Shown: positions 1 to 8,453 of the stretch, piece by piece
Layout: the number at the start of each line of letters is the position of its first letter
How positions within the stretch are numbered: position 1 is the first letter of the stretch
NCBI GenBank assembly: GCA_027317105.1
Contig: DAHVFH010000035.1
Coordinates: 1-64,000 of the forward strand
Source of the DNA: Cytophagales bacterium
GTDB taxonomy: Bacteria; Bacteroidota; Bacteroidia; Cytophagales; Cyclobacteriaceae
Reading direction: 5' to 3'
DNA: 64,000 nucleotides
Position numbers and translations under genes: made by a program
Notes under the pieces: generated by a model
Told to the model about the DNA's origin: nothing
The model's input: only the letters and a program-made list of their open reading frames with translations
Database searches by the model: none

Positions 1-100
1 CTACCGGTTAAATAATCGTAAAACCATTTTTGATTCTTGAAATTATTCACCTTAATTTACTCAACAGTTGGGTATTCTTGTTGCCATTTTCTGTGCACTC

Positions 101-763
101 CTAATTGCCAATAATTGTGCACTGTTGCTTACCGACTACACTAAATTCATCGGTATAAATTTTAGCTCCCACAGTTACATAACGTTGGATGAATGGAACC
201 ATATTTTCTTCACTTGCATTGGGAACGTATTTTAAAACTACTCTTCCGTCCCTTTCAATTGCTCCTAAGACAACTTTCTTTTTATCGGATTCACCTTCTT
301 TGGTCTTTTTGCTTTTGTGCTTATTACCTTCACGGCCTCCAATGTATGTTTCGTCCGCTTCCACTGTCCTAGTTTCACCTACCATAGCAGGGGCAAAGTT
401 TTTCAGCATTTCACGAATGCGGTGTAATACAAACCATGCGGTTTTTTGAGTTATACCAAGTTCGCGGGCTAATTGGCGAGAACTGATTCCCTTACGGTGT
501 GAACCCGCTAAGAAGATAGCGGCAAACCAAATTCTGAAAGAGATTTTAGAGTTATCGAAGATTGTTCCGGTCTTAACCGTGAATTTCTTGTAGCACTCTT
601 TATTTGAACACTTGAAACCGCGATTGGTTCTGTAAGGCGTTTTTTCACTTCCACAATGGGGGCAAACTGGCTTGCCATTCCAACGGATTGCTTCGTAATA
701 TTCTATACCTGTTTTTTTTTCCTTGAAGTAGTCCAGTAATTGGGGGAGTGATTTGAAAGTCAT
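101..763 (-). CDS. IS1595-family transposase, C-terminally truncated
   Basis: The 220-residue product starts with a zinc ribbon (Cys34, Cys37, Cys52, Cys57), continues with a helix-turn-helix-like stretch (about 92-115) and enters a DDE transposase core: D137 in VEADETYIGG and D205 in IYTDEF. Family members run to about 280-320 residues and carry the third catalytic residue and an N-T-I-E-G-like motif after the second Asp. Here the frame ends 15 residues after D205, with a tail unlike the family, so the third catalytic residue is missing and the enzyme should be inactive. A short open frame follows on the same strand (98 down to 57), but it does not restore the transposase. I did not find convincing terminal inverted repeats. 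The family assignment is firm; the truncation is seen directly, but the window edge hides what lies beyond. Confidence 0.85.
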   Translation of the reverse strand: MTFKSLPQLLDYFKEKKTGIEYYEAIRWNGKPVCPHCGSEKTPYRTNRGFKCSNKECYKKFTVKTGTIFDNSKISFRIWFAAIFLAGSHRKGISSRQLARELGITQKTAWFVLHRIREMLKNFAPAMVGETRTVEADETYIGGREGNKHKSKKTKEGESDKKKVVLGAIERDGRVVLKYVPNASEENMVPFIQRYVTVGAKIYTDEFSVVGKQQCTIIGN

Positions 764-843
764 GGCCTTAATCGTTTTAACTATGTAAAAATACGTATTG
801 TCCCAATATCTTCCAAATAATTCTAATAGATTTTATCTATAAA

Positions 844-873
844 TTGTTTAGTACTATAGATTTAGTATATTTG
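844..873 (+). promoter_or_regulatory. Bacteroidota-type promoter upstream of candidate RNA
   Basis: A TTG at 844-846 is followed after 19 bases by TATATTTG at 866-873, which fits the primary-sigma consensus of Bacteroidota (TTTG, 19-21 bases, TAnnTTTG). Transcription would start near 877-881 and run into the hairpin-rich segment. No protein gene starts nearby, so the element would drive an untranslated RNA. Chance matches are possible in AT-rich DNA. Confidence 0.45.
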
Positions 874-911
874 TTCAGTCTATTGAAAGTTTTTAATACT
901 TTTAAGGCAAT

Positions 912-937
912 AAAAAACCCCGTGCGCTAACACGGGG
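912..937 (-). terminator. Terminator-like hairpin reading leftward
   Basis: On the minus strand a perfect seven-pair GC-rich stem with a six-base loop (918-937) runs into six T residues (912-917). That is a good Rho-independent terminator for transcripts arriving from the right, and it may shield the transposase remnant. On the plus strand the same stem would be the first hairpin of the candidate RNA. Confidence 0.55.
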
Positions 938-1044
938 TGAAAAGAGGAGGAGTTTGACATATCCTACTTATGAGTTAGGAAAGCCTTCTCGAATTAATGA
1001 ATCTTGCCACATTATTTGATGGCAACCCACTTTTTGAAGAACAT

Positions 1045-1076
1045 AAAAAGCTGCCTTATCGGTGGCTTTTTGTTTT
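1045..1076 (+). terminator. Rho-independent terminator ending candidate RNA
   Basis: AAAAAGCTGCC (1045-1055) pairs with GGTGGCTTTTT (1061-1071) across a five-base loop, using two G-U pairs, and is followed by G then five T residues. The A-rich 5' arm also makes it usable in the reverse direction. Confidence 0.6.
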
Positions 1077-1285
1077 TCCCACAAAAGCAAAAATCTGGTT
1101 GGTTTAAAAGTCTAAAAAATGTAAATGTAGTGGTATACAAATATTGCTAAAAAAGGCTGGTTTTCAAACAGTTAAGACATCAATTCGGGCTAAAAAAACT
1201 TATCAACACCTTTTTATTTTTTAAAAGTGATTCACTATCAGGCATTTATATTTCGATTGAAAAGTTAGTTGTTAATAAATAAATT

Positions 1286-1398
1286 TACCTTTTTATTGAC
1301 TTTATTTTACTCCAAAGCCACATTCCTACAATCCAAGCGATAGCGATGAGTATTACTTCGTACCATTCACTTGTCCCAAAATGTATATCGTTGCCGTT
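1286..1398 (-). pseudogene. C-terminal fragment of a small membrane protein
   Basis: Reading leftward from about 1398 there is a frame without a start codon that ends at 1286. It encodes a short polar stretch, then a hydrophobic segment VILIAIAWIVGMWLW followed by basic residues (SKIKSIKR), which looks like the last helix of a membrane protein with a cytoplasmic tail. A stop codon lies just upstream in frame, so only about 36 codons remain. I cannot assign a family. It may be a gene remnant or chance. Confidence 0.25.
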
Positions 1399-1492
1399 TT
1401 ATAGTGTTTGAGAGGATTTTTGACAAAGCGATTGGTAAGCAATTTAAATGATAACTTTGAAAACGATTATTTCATAAAGAGATAAAACATTC

Positions 1493-1713
1493 ATGCAAGG
1501 AAACCAACTTAGAAAATTAGAAGCCGAACTGTGGAGAGCCGCAGACCAACTCAGGGTTAACAGTAAACTGACTGCTTTGGAATACTCCAGCCTGTATTGG
1601 GACTGATATTTTTGCGACACACTTACAACCGTTTTCAGAAAGTGCAAATTGAAGTGGAGAAAACCTTGCCTTCACATCCGCAACGCCCAACTATATTCAT
1701 TCCGCCTTTGTAG
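1493..1713 (+). pseudogene. hsdM: HsdM N-terminal fragment (type I R-M methyltransferase), frameshifted
   Basis: Frame 1 from the ATG at 1493 reads MQGNQLRKLEAELWRAADQ and on to LTALEYSS, the start of type I restriction-modification M subunits (HsdM_N helical domain). It then hits a stop. Shifting frame at about 1594 continues the family sequence as PVLGLIFLRHTYNRFQKVQIE and ends with SHPQR near 1690 before a stop at 1711. One base appears to have been lost. Family members are about 500-800 residues with the N6-adenine methyltransferase core; only about 70 residues remain, and neither the catalytic domain nor hsdS/hsdR is present. This is a dead relic of a type I system. Confidence 0.7.
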
Positions 1714-1794
1714 TTATTTCCGACAGGTAAGAAAATTAGCTGTTTTGTTCTAAAGTGTTTTTGTACATTCCCACATCATAATGGGACATTTAAA

Positions 1795-4700
1795 ATGTAT
1801 AACATGAAAATATTTAAACTTCCTTTAGCACTTTTTTTATTGTCGATTACCCTTGCGTTTGGGATCGACCCAAAAGACACGCGGCTGCTCAACCAACCCG
1901 CGGTGAGTGGTACTCACATTGCTTTTATTTACGCAGAGGATTTATGGGTAGCCAATTTGGATGGAAGTCAACCAATAAGATTGACGGTCGATGAGGGCAT
2001 CGAATCCAATCCCGTATTTTCACCCGATGGAAAGCTGATTGCTTTTAGCGCACAATACGATGGGAATACGGACGTGTTTATAATCCCGTTGGAAGGTGGA
2101 ATTCCTGTTCGGCTGACTTGGCATCCCGGTGCCGATTGGGTACGTGGATTTACACCTGATGGCATGCAAGTAGTATTTGCATCGCAGCGAACCACGTTTA
2201 CAAATCGGTATCATCAATTATTTACAGTTCCAATCACCGGTGGCTTTCCTTCTCAGATTGAAATACCAAATGCTTGGAATGGTGTTTACTCGCCCGATGG
2301 AAAGAGGATGGCTTATTCCCCCATTGCTCCGCGCTATGGTCAATGGAAACATTATCGGGGAGGTACGATCTCTACAATTTGGATTTTTTCTTTTGACGAT
2401 AAATCGGCTACTAAAATCCCACAGCCCCAAGAAGGATGCAACGATAGCGATCCAATGTGGATTGGCAATGTGATTTATTTTCGCAGCGATCGAAATGGAG
2501 AGTTTAATTTGTTTGCCTATGACGTTGTGGATAAAAGCATCAGGCAGATAACCCAGTTCAAAGATTTCCCTGTCGTGAACGCTGGATATGGAGGCGGCAA
2601 TTTAATACTAGAGCAGTCTGGATATCTCCATTTAGTTGAGTTAGGGACTGGTTCAACAAGAAAATTGCCTATCGGAATTGCTGCTGATCTGTTAGAACTG
2701 CGGTCAAGGTATGTGAAGGGAAATAATTATATACGAAGCGCGGGTATTTCGCCTTCTGGTTCACGGGTGGTATTTGATTTTAGGGGTGAGATCGTAACCG
2801 TCCCTGCTGAAAAAGGAGATGCACGAAACATTTCACAAACGACAGGCGTGCATGAAAAATTTCCTACCTGGTCGCCAGACGGAAAACACATCGCCTACTT
2901 TTCGGATGCTTCCGGAGAATATGCACTCCATATTAAAACACAGGACGGCAAAGAGAATGTCAACGCTATGAAATTAAGTGGTGCAGGCTTTTATGCTTCC
3001 CCTCATTGGTCGCCCGACAGTAAACAAATCGCCTACGTGGATAACAGTAGAAGCCTATGCGTAGTAGACATTGCCACAGGGGCATCAAAGAAAATTGATT
3101 CAGACGAGGTATACTCACCAGGCGTGTTTAGGGAATTGTTTGGAAGTTGGAGTGCTGATTCCAAATGGATTGCTTACGATAAGATTTCAGAAACGAATTT
3201 CAAACGGGTTTACATGTATTCTGTCGATCAGGGAAAATCTTTTACGGTAACGGACGGACTGAGCAATGCCAGCGAGCCAAAAATAGACCCAAGTGGAAAA
3301 TACCTGTATTTCTTTGCTTCTACCGATGCAGGCCCAGTGGTCAATTGGTTTGATCAATCTAACAACGATATGCGAATGAGCAATTCTATTTATTTGGTAA
3401 CCCTTCAAAAGAATACGATTTCTCCGCTGGCAAAAGAAAGTGATGAGGAAGCTACCCAATCGGAAGCCCAGGATCCTGCGCCTACTACAAAGGACAAGAA
3501 GGGCAAAAAAGAGGAAGCGCCCGCAAAGGCAATTGCTCCTTTGCGAATCGATTGGAATGGAATTGAAACGCGAATTATTGATTTGCCCATCAAGGCGGGT
3601 AATTATTCTCAGCTTGGCATAGCCAAAGAAGGGGAAGTTTACTATGTGGATTTTCCGTTTGACGGACCCGGATCCGGCAAATTGCATAAGTACGATATAG
3701 CCAAGCGGAAAGATTCAGACTTGATGGAGGTAAATGAATATGAATTTTCTGCCGATGGAAAGAAGATCCTGTACCACAAGGGCAATGTGTGGGGCATCAC
3801 TACTACCGGTGAGAAGCCAGAAGCCGGCAAGGGACTGTTGAATACCAATGACATTCAAGTGAAGATGGATCCTGCCAACGAATGGCCTCAAACGTTTGAT
3901 GAAGCCTGGCGTATAAACCGGGATTATTTTTATGATCCAGGCATGCACGGAGTCGATTGGACTGCCATGAAAAAAAAATATGAGCCTTTCCTTTCCCATC
4001 TCTCCTGCCGTGGTGATTTGAATACAATTATTCAATGGATGTGTAGTGAACTGGTGGTCGGGCATCATCGCCTTCAAGGTGCGGGCGATCGACTCCACAC
4101 AGCGGATCAGGTAAGTGGAGGGTTGCTCGGTGCGGATTATAAAATTGCCAACAATCGGTATCAGATTTCAAAAATATACGGGGGATTGAACTGGAACCCA
4201 GAGTTGCGTTCCCCGCTGACAGAGCCGGGGATCAATGCGCAGGTGGGAGAGTATATTTTAGCGATCAATGGAAAAGAAGTGTTAGCCTCTCAAAATCTGT
4301 TCAGCTTTTTTGAAAATACTTCGGGAAAAATTGTTGACTTGACCATCGGCCCCAATGCAAACAACTCAGGCTCGCGCATTGTAAAAGTGGTGCCCGTGGC
4401 CAACGAGAATGCATTGCGCAATCGGGATTGGGTGGAAGGAAATTTGAGAAAAGTAAACGAGGCGACCAACGGCCAGGTAGCCTATGTGTATGTGCCAAAT
4501 ACAGCTGGCCAGGGCCATGAGTATTTTAAGCGTTACTTTTATCCACAGGCCAACAAGAAGGCAATCATCATTGATGAGCGCTTTAATGGGGGAGGCCAAA
4601 TTGCGAACTATTATATCGAGTTATTACAACAACCGTATCAATCGTATTGGAATACCCGTTATGGAAAGGATTTTAAAACCCCTAGCGCGTCCATTCAAGG

Positions 4701-5076
4701 ACCCAAGGTGATGCTGATCGATGAAACAGCCGGCTCAGGTGGTGATATGTTGCCGTGGATGTTTCGCAAATTTAAGGTGGGAACATTGGTGGGCAAGCGC
4801 ACATGGGGTGGCTTGGTCGGTGTATTGGGCTTCCCCGAATTTATCGATGGGGCATCGGTAACAGCACCCAATGTAGGCATCTGGACGAAGGATGGATTTA
4901 TCGTGGAAAATGTTGGCGTGGCCCCCGACATTGAAGTGGAACAAGTGCCGGCCGAAGTGATAAAAGGAAATGATCCGCAGTTAAAAAAGGCGATTGAGGT
5001 TGCCTTGGACGAATTGAAAAAGAACCCTCCTGTGGAGCCAACGCGTCCGGCTTACCCAATTAAAGTAAAAAATTGA
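1795..5076 (+). CDS. Tricorn-like S41 protease, exported
   Basis: The 1093-residue protein has a signal peptide (KIFKLPLALFLLSITLAFG). It has the tricorn layout: a beta-propeller of WD40-like/PD40 blades (for example SPDGKLIAFSAQ, WSPDGKHIAYFS), a second propeller, a C1 helical segment, a PDZ domain (about 800-870) and an S41 peptidase core. The nucleophile is S981 in DETAGSGGDMLPW, with D984 following. H757 in ELVVGHH fits the position of the catalytic His, and the typical SH/GH context is kept. A charged low-complexity insert (about 548-582, rich in E, K and A) splits the second propeller region. Tricorn-type enzymes degrade oligopeptides; export points to a periplasmic role. ATG 1804 is an equally good start three codons inside. 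No operon partner is evident. Confidence 0.92.
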   Translation: MYNMKIFKLPLALFLLSITLAFGIDPKDTRLLNQPAVSGTHIAFIYAEDLWVANLDGSQPIRLTVDEGIESNPVFSPDGKLIAFSAQYDGNTDVFIIPLEGGIPVRLTWHPGADWVRGFTPDGMQVVFASQRTTFTNRYHQLFTVPITGGFPSQIEIPNAWNGVYSPDGKRMAYSPIAPRYGQWKHYRGGTISTIWIFSFDDKSATKIPQPQEGCNDSDPMWIGNVIYFRSDRNGEFNLFAYDVVDKSIRQITQFKDFPVVNAGYGGGNLILEQSGYLHLVELGTGSTRKLPIGIAADLLELRSRYVKGNNYIRSAGISPSGSRVVFDFRGEIVTVPAEKGDARNISQTTGVHEKFPTWSPDGKHIAYFSDASGEYALHIKTQDGKENVNAMKLSGAGFYASPHWSPDSKQIAYVDNSRSLCVVDIATGASKKIDSDEVYSPGVFRELFGSWSADSKWIAYDKISETNFKRVYMYSVDQGKSFTVTDGLSNASEPKIDPSGKYLYFFASTDAGPVVNWFDQSNNDMRMSNSIYLVTLQKNTISPLAKESDEEATQSEAQDPAPTTKDKKGKKEEAPAKAIAPLRIDWNGIETRIIDLPIKAGNYSQLGIAKEGEVYYVDFPFDGPGSGKLHKYDIAKRKDSDLMEVNEYEFSADGKKILYHKGNVWGITTTGEKPEAGKGLLNTNDIQVKMDPANEWPQTFDEAWRINRDYFYDPGMHGVDWTAMKKKYEPFLSHLSCRGDLNTIIQWMCSELVVGHHRLQGAGDRLHTADQVSGGLLGADYKIANNRYQISKIYGGLNWNPELRSPLTEPGINAQVGEYILAINGKEVLASQNLFSFFENTSGKIVDLTIGPNANNSGSRIVKVVPVANENALRNRDWVEGNLRKVNEATNGQVAYVYVPNTAGQGHEYFKRYFYPQANKKAIIIDERFNGGGQIANYYIELLQQPYQSYWNTRYGKDFKTPSASIQGPKVMLIDETAGSGGDMLPWMFRKFKVGTLVGKRTWGGLVGVLGFPEFIDGASVTAPNVGIWTKDGFIVENVGVAPDIEVEQVPAEVIKGNDPQLKKAIEVALDELKKNPPVEPTRPAYPIKVKN

Positions 5077-5101
5077 TGAGGGAAGTGGTTTTGTAGAAAG
5101 C

Positions 5102-5164
5102 GTTTTTCCTTCTTCGCAGTGTCACCCGTTTCGGAGACCCTGCGTGAGTAAAAGGCATTCTTTT
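5102..5164. repeat. Dispersed repeat, left copy
   Basis: This roughly 63 bp segment matches 5666-5728 at about four bases in five, including the cores CTTCGCAGTG and AAAGGCATTCTT. It ends exactly where the coding frame of the broken YWKNG-repeat gene begins, so the two copies flank that gene as direct repeats. It may be a recombination junction or an insertion that cut off the gene's 5' part. Confidence 0.6.
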
Positions 5165-5660
5165 ATGTGGCGGGAAATGAAGGGAACGTAACCAAATATT
5201 GGAAGAATGGAATTCCAACCGATCTTACTAATGGAAACTTTCCTGCATTATCGGAATCCATTGCTGTATCAGGCACTGATGTGTATGTAGCAGGATACGA
5301 ATCTAATGGCACTGTCCAAGTTGCTAAGTATTGGAAGAACAGTGTTGCAGTTTCTCTAAGCGATGGCACCATAACGCGTACGCCACTTCCATTGTTATGA
5401 ATGGAACTGATGTGTATGTGGCTGGATATGAAGGGGAAGTAGCCAAATACTGGAAGAATGGAGTTGCTGTTTCTTTGACCGATGGAACAAATAAAGCACA
5501 GGTAGATGATATCACTGTGTATAACGGAGATGTTTACATTGTAGGTTTTGAAGACAATAGTTCTGGAATAAGAGTTGGTAAATATTGGAAAAATGGTTTA
5601 CCTACAAACTTTGCAGGTATTGATAATAGTAACGAACCATCGGCTATTGTTGTTAAGTAG
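5165..5660 (+). pseudogene. Broken YWKNG-repeat protein gene
   Basis: Two frames together encode about 165 residues built from roughly 45-residue repeats of the type [24 protein letters not shown]. The first frame runs from 5165 to a stop at 5398-5400. The repeats continue in another frame from about 5370 to a stop at 5658-5660, so a frameshift sits near 5368-5374. No start codon or signal peptide is present, and the 5' side is cut by a dispersed repeat. The pattern resembles beta-propeller-like repeat proteins of unknown function that are exported in Bacteroidota. I judge it a 5'-truncated, frameshifted remnant. Confidence 0.65.
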
Positions 5661-5665
5661 GACTG

Positions 5666-5796
5666 AATTTTTCTTTCTTCGCAGTGCCACCCGTTCCGGG
5701 GATTCTGCGTAAGCGAAAGGCATTCTTCTCGCCCACGAAATTGTTGGTTGAAAATACGCTGAGTCCTCGAGGCGGGTGACTCTGATCAGAAAAAAG
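5666..5796. repeat. Dispersed repeat with long inverted arms, right copy
   Basis: The first 63 bp repeat the element at 5102-5164. The right copy continues to form an imperfect inverted repeat: 5682-5707 pairs with 5759-5784 (26-base arms, about 18 matches plus wobbles), and the outer T-rich flank (5670-5681) matches the A-rich end (5785-5796). Between the arms lies a 51-base loop region. This resembles a REP-like or MITE-like palindromic element. The minus strand is open through it, but I do not regard that frame as a gene. Confidence 0.55.
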
Positions 5797-5875
5797 TTTC
5801 CAAAGCTGGATAACACAACATCTAAGCATAAGGGAGAATCTTGTTACCTTTAATTATCTGTAACAGTCATTCAAA

Positions 5876-6673
5876 ATGAAAAAGCTAATTCCAATTTTTC
5901 TTGTATTTGTTGCCTGCTCCCCGCACAAAGAGGAAAATCAAGTACCTTTTCCTATAATAAATCAGGCCGAAGACGAATGGGCCTTTTATGAGGGGAAGAT
6001 CATTACCGATGATGGGTTCGATGCCGATATGGAGCTATCGTTGAAGCAAGCTGCGGTGGGCATTGATTCTTATTTCAAATTAAAAAAATCCATGATCCAT
6101 AAAGGAGAGTACTATTCCTGGGATACAAGAGGAAAATATTCGGTGTCGTATGGCCTTCCTCACCAAGAACAGGGCATCACCTTGATCGATCCAAGTCGAG
6201 AATATTTTAGGGAACTGGCTACAAAAAATATAATAAAAACTAGTCAATCCGAAAATTTTACCAAAAAATTATTAAAACAGGTGGAGTTGTTAGCCGCACC
6301 AGAAACCTATTTCAAAACAGACGGTAATGAGCGTTTAATCCTAACCAACAGAAATTTTAATGAGAGGGGACTCCAATATGTTCTACACAGACGCTCCGAT
6401 CTCTTTACAGTGGAAGGATATGTTACCTGTGAAGATTCCGTTACGGAATTTTTTGAGCGCAACACAAGTAAAAATTGGAAGGTTGCTCCGTTAGGTCAAA
6501 TGGATTCGGTAAAAATAAAATACATTGAACTGGCAACCGAAATGCATGAAGGGATTTACCTAAAGGCATTGGCTTACTCGATAGCTGACACCACTTCCGA
6601 ATCGAACAAATCGCTAGTGATCAAACATTTGTTAAAAATGGCGAAAAGTGATTTACATCACCCCATTAAGTGA
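5876..6673 (+). CDS. Hypothetical lipoprotein
   Basis: The 265-residue product starts with a lipoprotein signal peptide, MKKLIPIFLVFVACSPH, with Cys14 as the probable lipidated residue, so it should be anchored on the periplasmic or outer-membrane side. The mature part is mixed in composition with no repeats or membrane segments. I recognise no domain. It stands alone with about 200 bp on each side that show no clear operon link. A near-consensus -7 box (TACCTTTA) lies around 5840-5850. Confidence 0.75.
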   Translation: MKKLIPIFLVFVACSPHKEENQVPFPIINQAEDEWAFYEGKIITDDGFDADMELSLKQAAVGIDSYFKLKKSMIHKGEYYSWDTRGKYSVSYGLPHQEQGITLIDPSREYFRELATKNIIKTSQSENFTKKLLKQVELLAAPETYFKTDGNERLILTNRNFNERGLQYVLHRRSDLFTVEGYVTCEDSVTEFFERNTSKNWKVAPLGQMDSVKIKYIELATEMHEGIYLKALAYSIADTTSESNKSLVIKHLLKMAKSDLHHPIK

Positions 6674-6850
6674 ATCAATATGGCTTTTTTTTCGACCCGA
6701 CACATTCTTTAAATAGAATAAATCCCTCCACGTACAGTAACCTAGTGGATTAATGAGCCGACAATTTTCATCGGAATATTCAATAAAGCCTAGGTTAGTC
6801 TTGTTAAAAATTTAGAGGATATTTGCATTCGATTCAAAAAGTAAAAACCA

Positions 6851-8251
6851 ATGCGCCTTAAAAATATATTCTTATTTATTTCCTTGCTTTTATTAGCAAG
6901 CTGTCAGGATAAGAAACCATTGGTTGTTGCTAAGAAAGCAGAAGTTAACGGTGGCCTTTTTTTACCCGATGGCTTTAGCGCATTGGTAGTGGCCGATAGT
7001 GTGGGGTCTTGCCGGCATTTAGCCGTTAATAACAATGGTGATATTTATGTGAAGTTACGAGTCGATACGGGAACTTCTGGTAACCTTGCTTTGAGGGACA
7101 CTACTAATGATGGTAAAGCTGATATTCTACAACGCTTTGGTGATTACCCTAATGATGGAATCTTTGCTACCGAAATGCGGATTCATAAGGGGTATTTATA
7201 CTTCAGCTCGGAGAAAGTGGTATATCGCCAAAAACTGTCTCCCGATAAATTAATTCCAGAAGGTAAACCGGAAGTCATTGTTGTGGATCCTTATCCCATT
7301 CGGTGGCATAACAGCAAATCATTAGCCTTCGATAACCTTGGTGGCATGTATGTTACATTTAGTGCTCCAACCAATGCCTGTGAAGACGAGCGATTCGCCA
7401 GTAATGATCCGAATGCAATTGTGAAAGGAGAATATCCTTGTTCGCAATTAGATATTCTTGGTGGGATTTGGCGGTTTGACGAAAATAAATTGAACCAACC
7501 GTTGGCGGAAGGTAAACGTTTTGCAACCGGAATACGAAGTGTTGTCGCCATTTCCTGGAATGAAGAAGACAACAGCCTCTATGCAGTGCAACATGGCAGA
7601 GATTATTTAAATAGTCATGCGCCACAATATTTTAGTCCCTGGCAAAATGCGGTTCTACCAGCCGAAGAGTTTATAAAAATTAAAGAGGGCGATAACTATG
7701 GCTGGCCATACACGTATTACGATCCTTTCAAACACAAAAAAATGGTAGCCCCTGAATATGGTGGGAATGGCAAAAAAGAAGCAAAAGGTTATGTAAATCC
7801 GATCCTGGGACTGCCTGCACATTGGGCTCCCAACGATTTGCTATTTTACAAAGGCAACCAATTTCCTGCCCGATATAAAAAAGGTGCTTTTATTGCTTTT
7901 CATGGTTCCATCAATCGTGCACCCTATTATCAAGGGGGTTACATCGTTGCATTCGTTCCATTTGAAAATGGAAAACCTGTTGACCAATGGGAAGTGTTTG
8001 CCGATGGTTTTGCTGGAGTTGACATTATCGTCAATATGAAAGATGCAAAATATCGACCGATGGGTTTATCTGAAGGACCAGATGGTTCTCTTTATGTATC
8101 CGATTCTAAAAAGGGTAAGATATGGCGAATACTGTTTAAAGCCGATCCAACTAAATTCGGAGTGGCGCAGCTTGCGGCAATGGAAAAAAGAAAATCAAGA
8201 TCCTACATTAGAATACCGAATGAGAAAACTGATAAAGTAGTTTTAAGGTAA
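6851..8251 (+). CDS. PQQ-type sugar/sorbosone dehydrogenase-like lipoprotein
   Basis: This 466-residue protein begins with a lipobox (LLLLASCQ, Cys at about 19) and folds by sequence into the six-bladed soluble glucose/L-sorbosone dehydrogenase propeller. Typical blade motifs are LPDGFSALVVADSVGSCRHLAVNN cut short here to FSALVV and RHLAVN, GIRSVVAISWN, GDNYGWPYTYYD, and the closing GLSEGPDGSLYVSDSKKGKIWRI. Members oxidise sugars or aldehydes with bound PQQ, but many homologues lack proof of activity. The NYGWP and PDGSLYVSD segments support the family; substrate is unknown. No PQQ biosynthesis gene is nearby. The gene is monocistronic by context. Confidence 0.82.
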   Translation: MRLKNIFLFISLLLLASCQDKKPLVVAKKAEVNGGLFLPDGFSALVVADSVGSCRHLAVNNNGDIYVKLRVDTGTSGNLALRDTTNDGKADILQRFGDYPNDGIFATEMRIHKGYLYFSSEKVVYRQKLSPDKLIPEGKPEVIVVDPYPIRWHNSKSLAFDNLGGMYVTFSAPTNACEDERFASNDPNAIVKGEYPCSQLDILGGIWRFDENKLNQPLAEGKRFATGIRSVVAISWNEEDNSLYAVQHGRDYLNSHAPQYFSPWQNAVLPAEEFIKIKEGDNYGWPYTYYDPFKHKKMVAPEYGGNGKKEAKGYVNPILGLPAHWAPNDLLFYKGNQFPARYKKGAFIAFHGSINRAPYYQGGYIVAFVPFENGKPVDQWEVFADGFAGVDIIVNMKDAKYRPMGLSEGPDGSLYVSDSKKGKIWRILFKADPTKFGVAQLAAMEKRKSRSYIRIPNEKTDKVVLR

Positions 8252-8453
8252 TCCCTTAAATACTAGTCAAGATTAATCTTTTCCAACTGATATTTCTCAG
8301 CGCCAACAATTAAAAACCTCAGTGATTATTTGCTTTTCAAAAGGAGCAAACACTTCCCGTGCGTAAAAAAACTTCGGCTGCAGTGCAACCTCTTGTAATA
8401 ATTGAAGTATATGTAGTCTCGGTGCTTCACATTTTCATCAAAACCTTCCGATT

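Larger units (their letters stand above)
878..1076 (+). ncRNA. Candidate structured small RNA of about 200 nt
   Basis: The segment starts just after a consensus-like promoter and ends in a terminator-like hairpin with a T-rich tail. Between them I see three more hairpins: 918-937 (seven GC-rich pairs, CCCCGTG/CACGGGG), 962-980 (TCCTA-CT paired with AG-T-TAGGA, one bulge) and 1004-1025 (TTGCCA/TGGCAA, ten-base loop). A purine-rich AGGAGGAG lies at about 945-952, followed by a 21-codon frame starting with TTG, so a leader peptide is an alternative reading. I do not recognise a known family (6S, SRP, tmRNA and RNase P do not fit by eye). Status is inference from structure and boundaries only. 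Confidence 0.35.
764..1794. other. Gene-poor stretch between IS remnant and tricorn gene
   Basis: This kilobase has no intact protein gene. It holds a promoter-like element and a candidate structured RNA (about 844-1076), two terminator-like hairpins, a reading-frame tail with a membrane segment (minus strand, about 1286-1398) and an hsdM fragment (1493-1713), each listed separately. In 764-843, 1077-1285 and 1714-1794 I see only AT-rich sequence without a recognisable element. Together with the broken transposase, the pattern suggests a degraded insertion of accessory DNA. Confidence 0.6.

Noticed and set aside
5598..5816. Minus-strand frame through the dispersed repeat (72 codons)
   Set aside because: It spans the end of the broken repeat gene and the palindromic element; it has no recognised domain and the repeat's structure explains the sequence.
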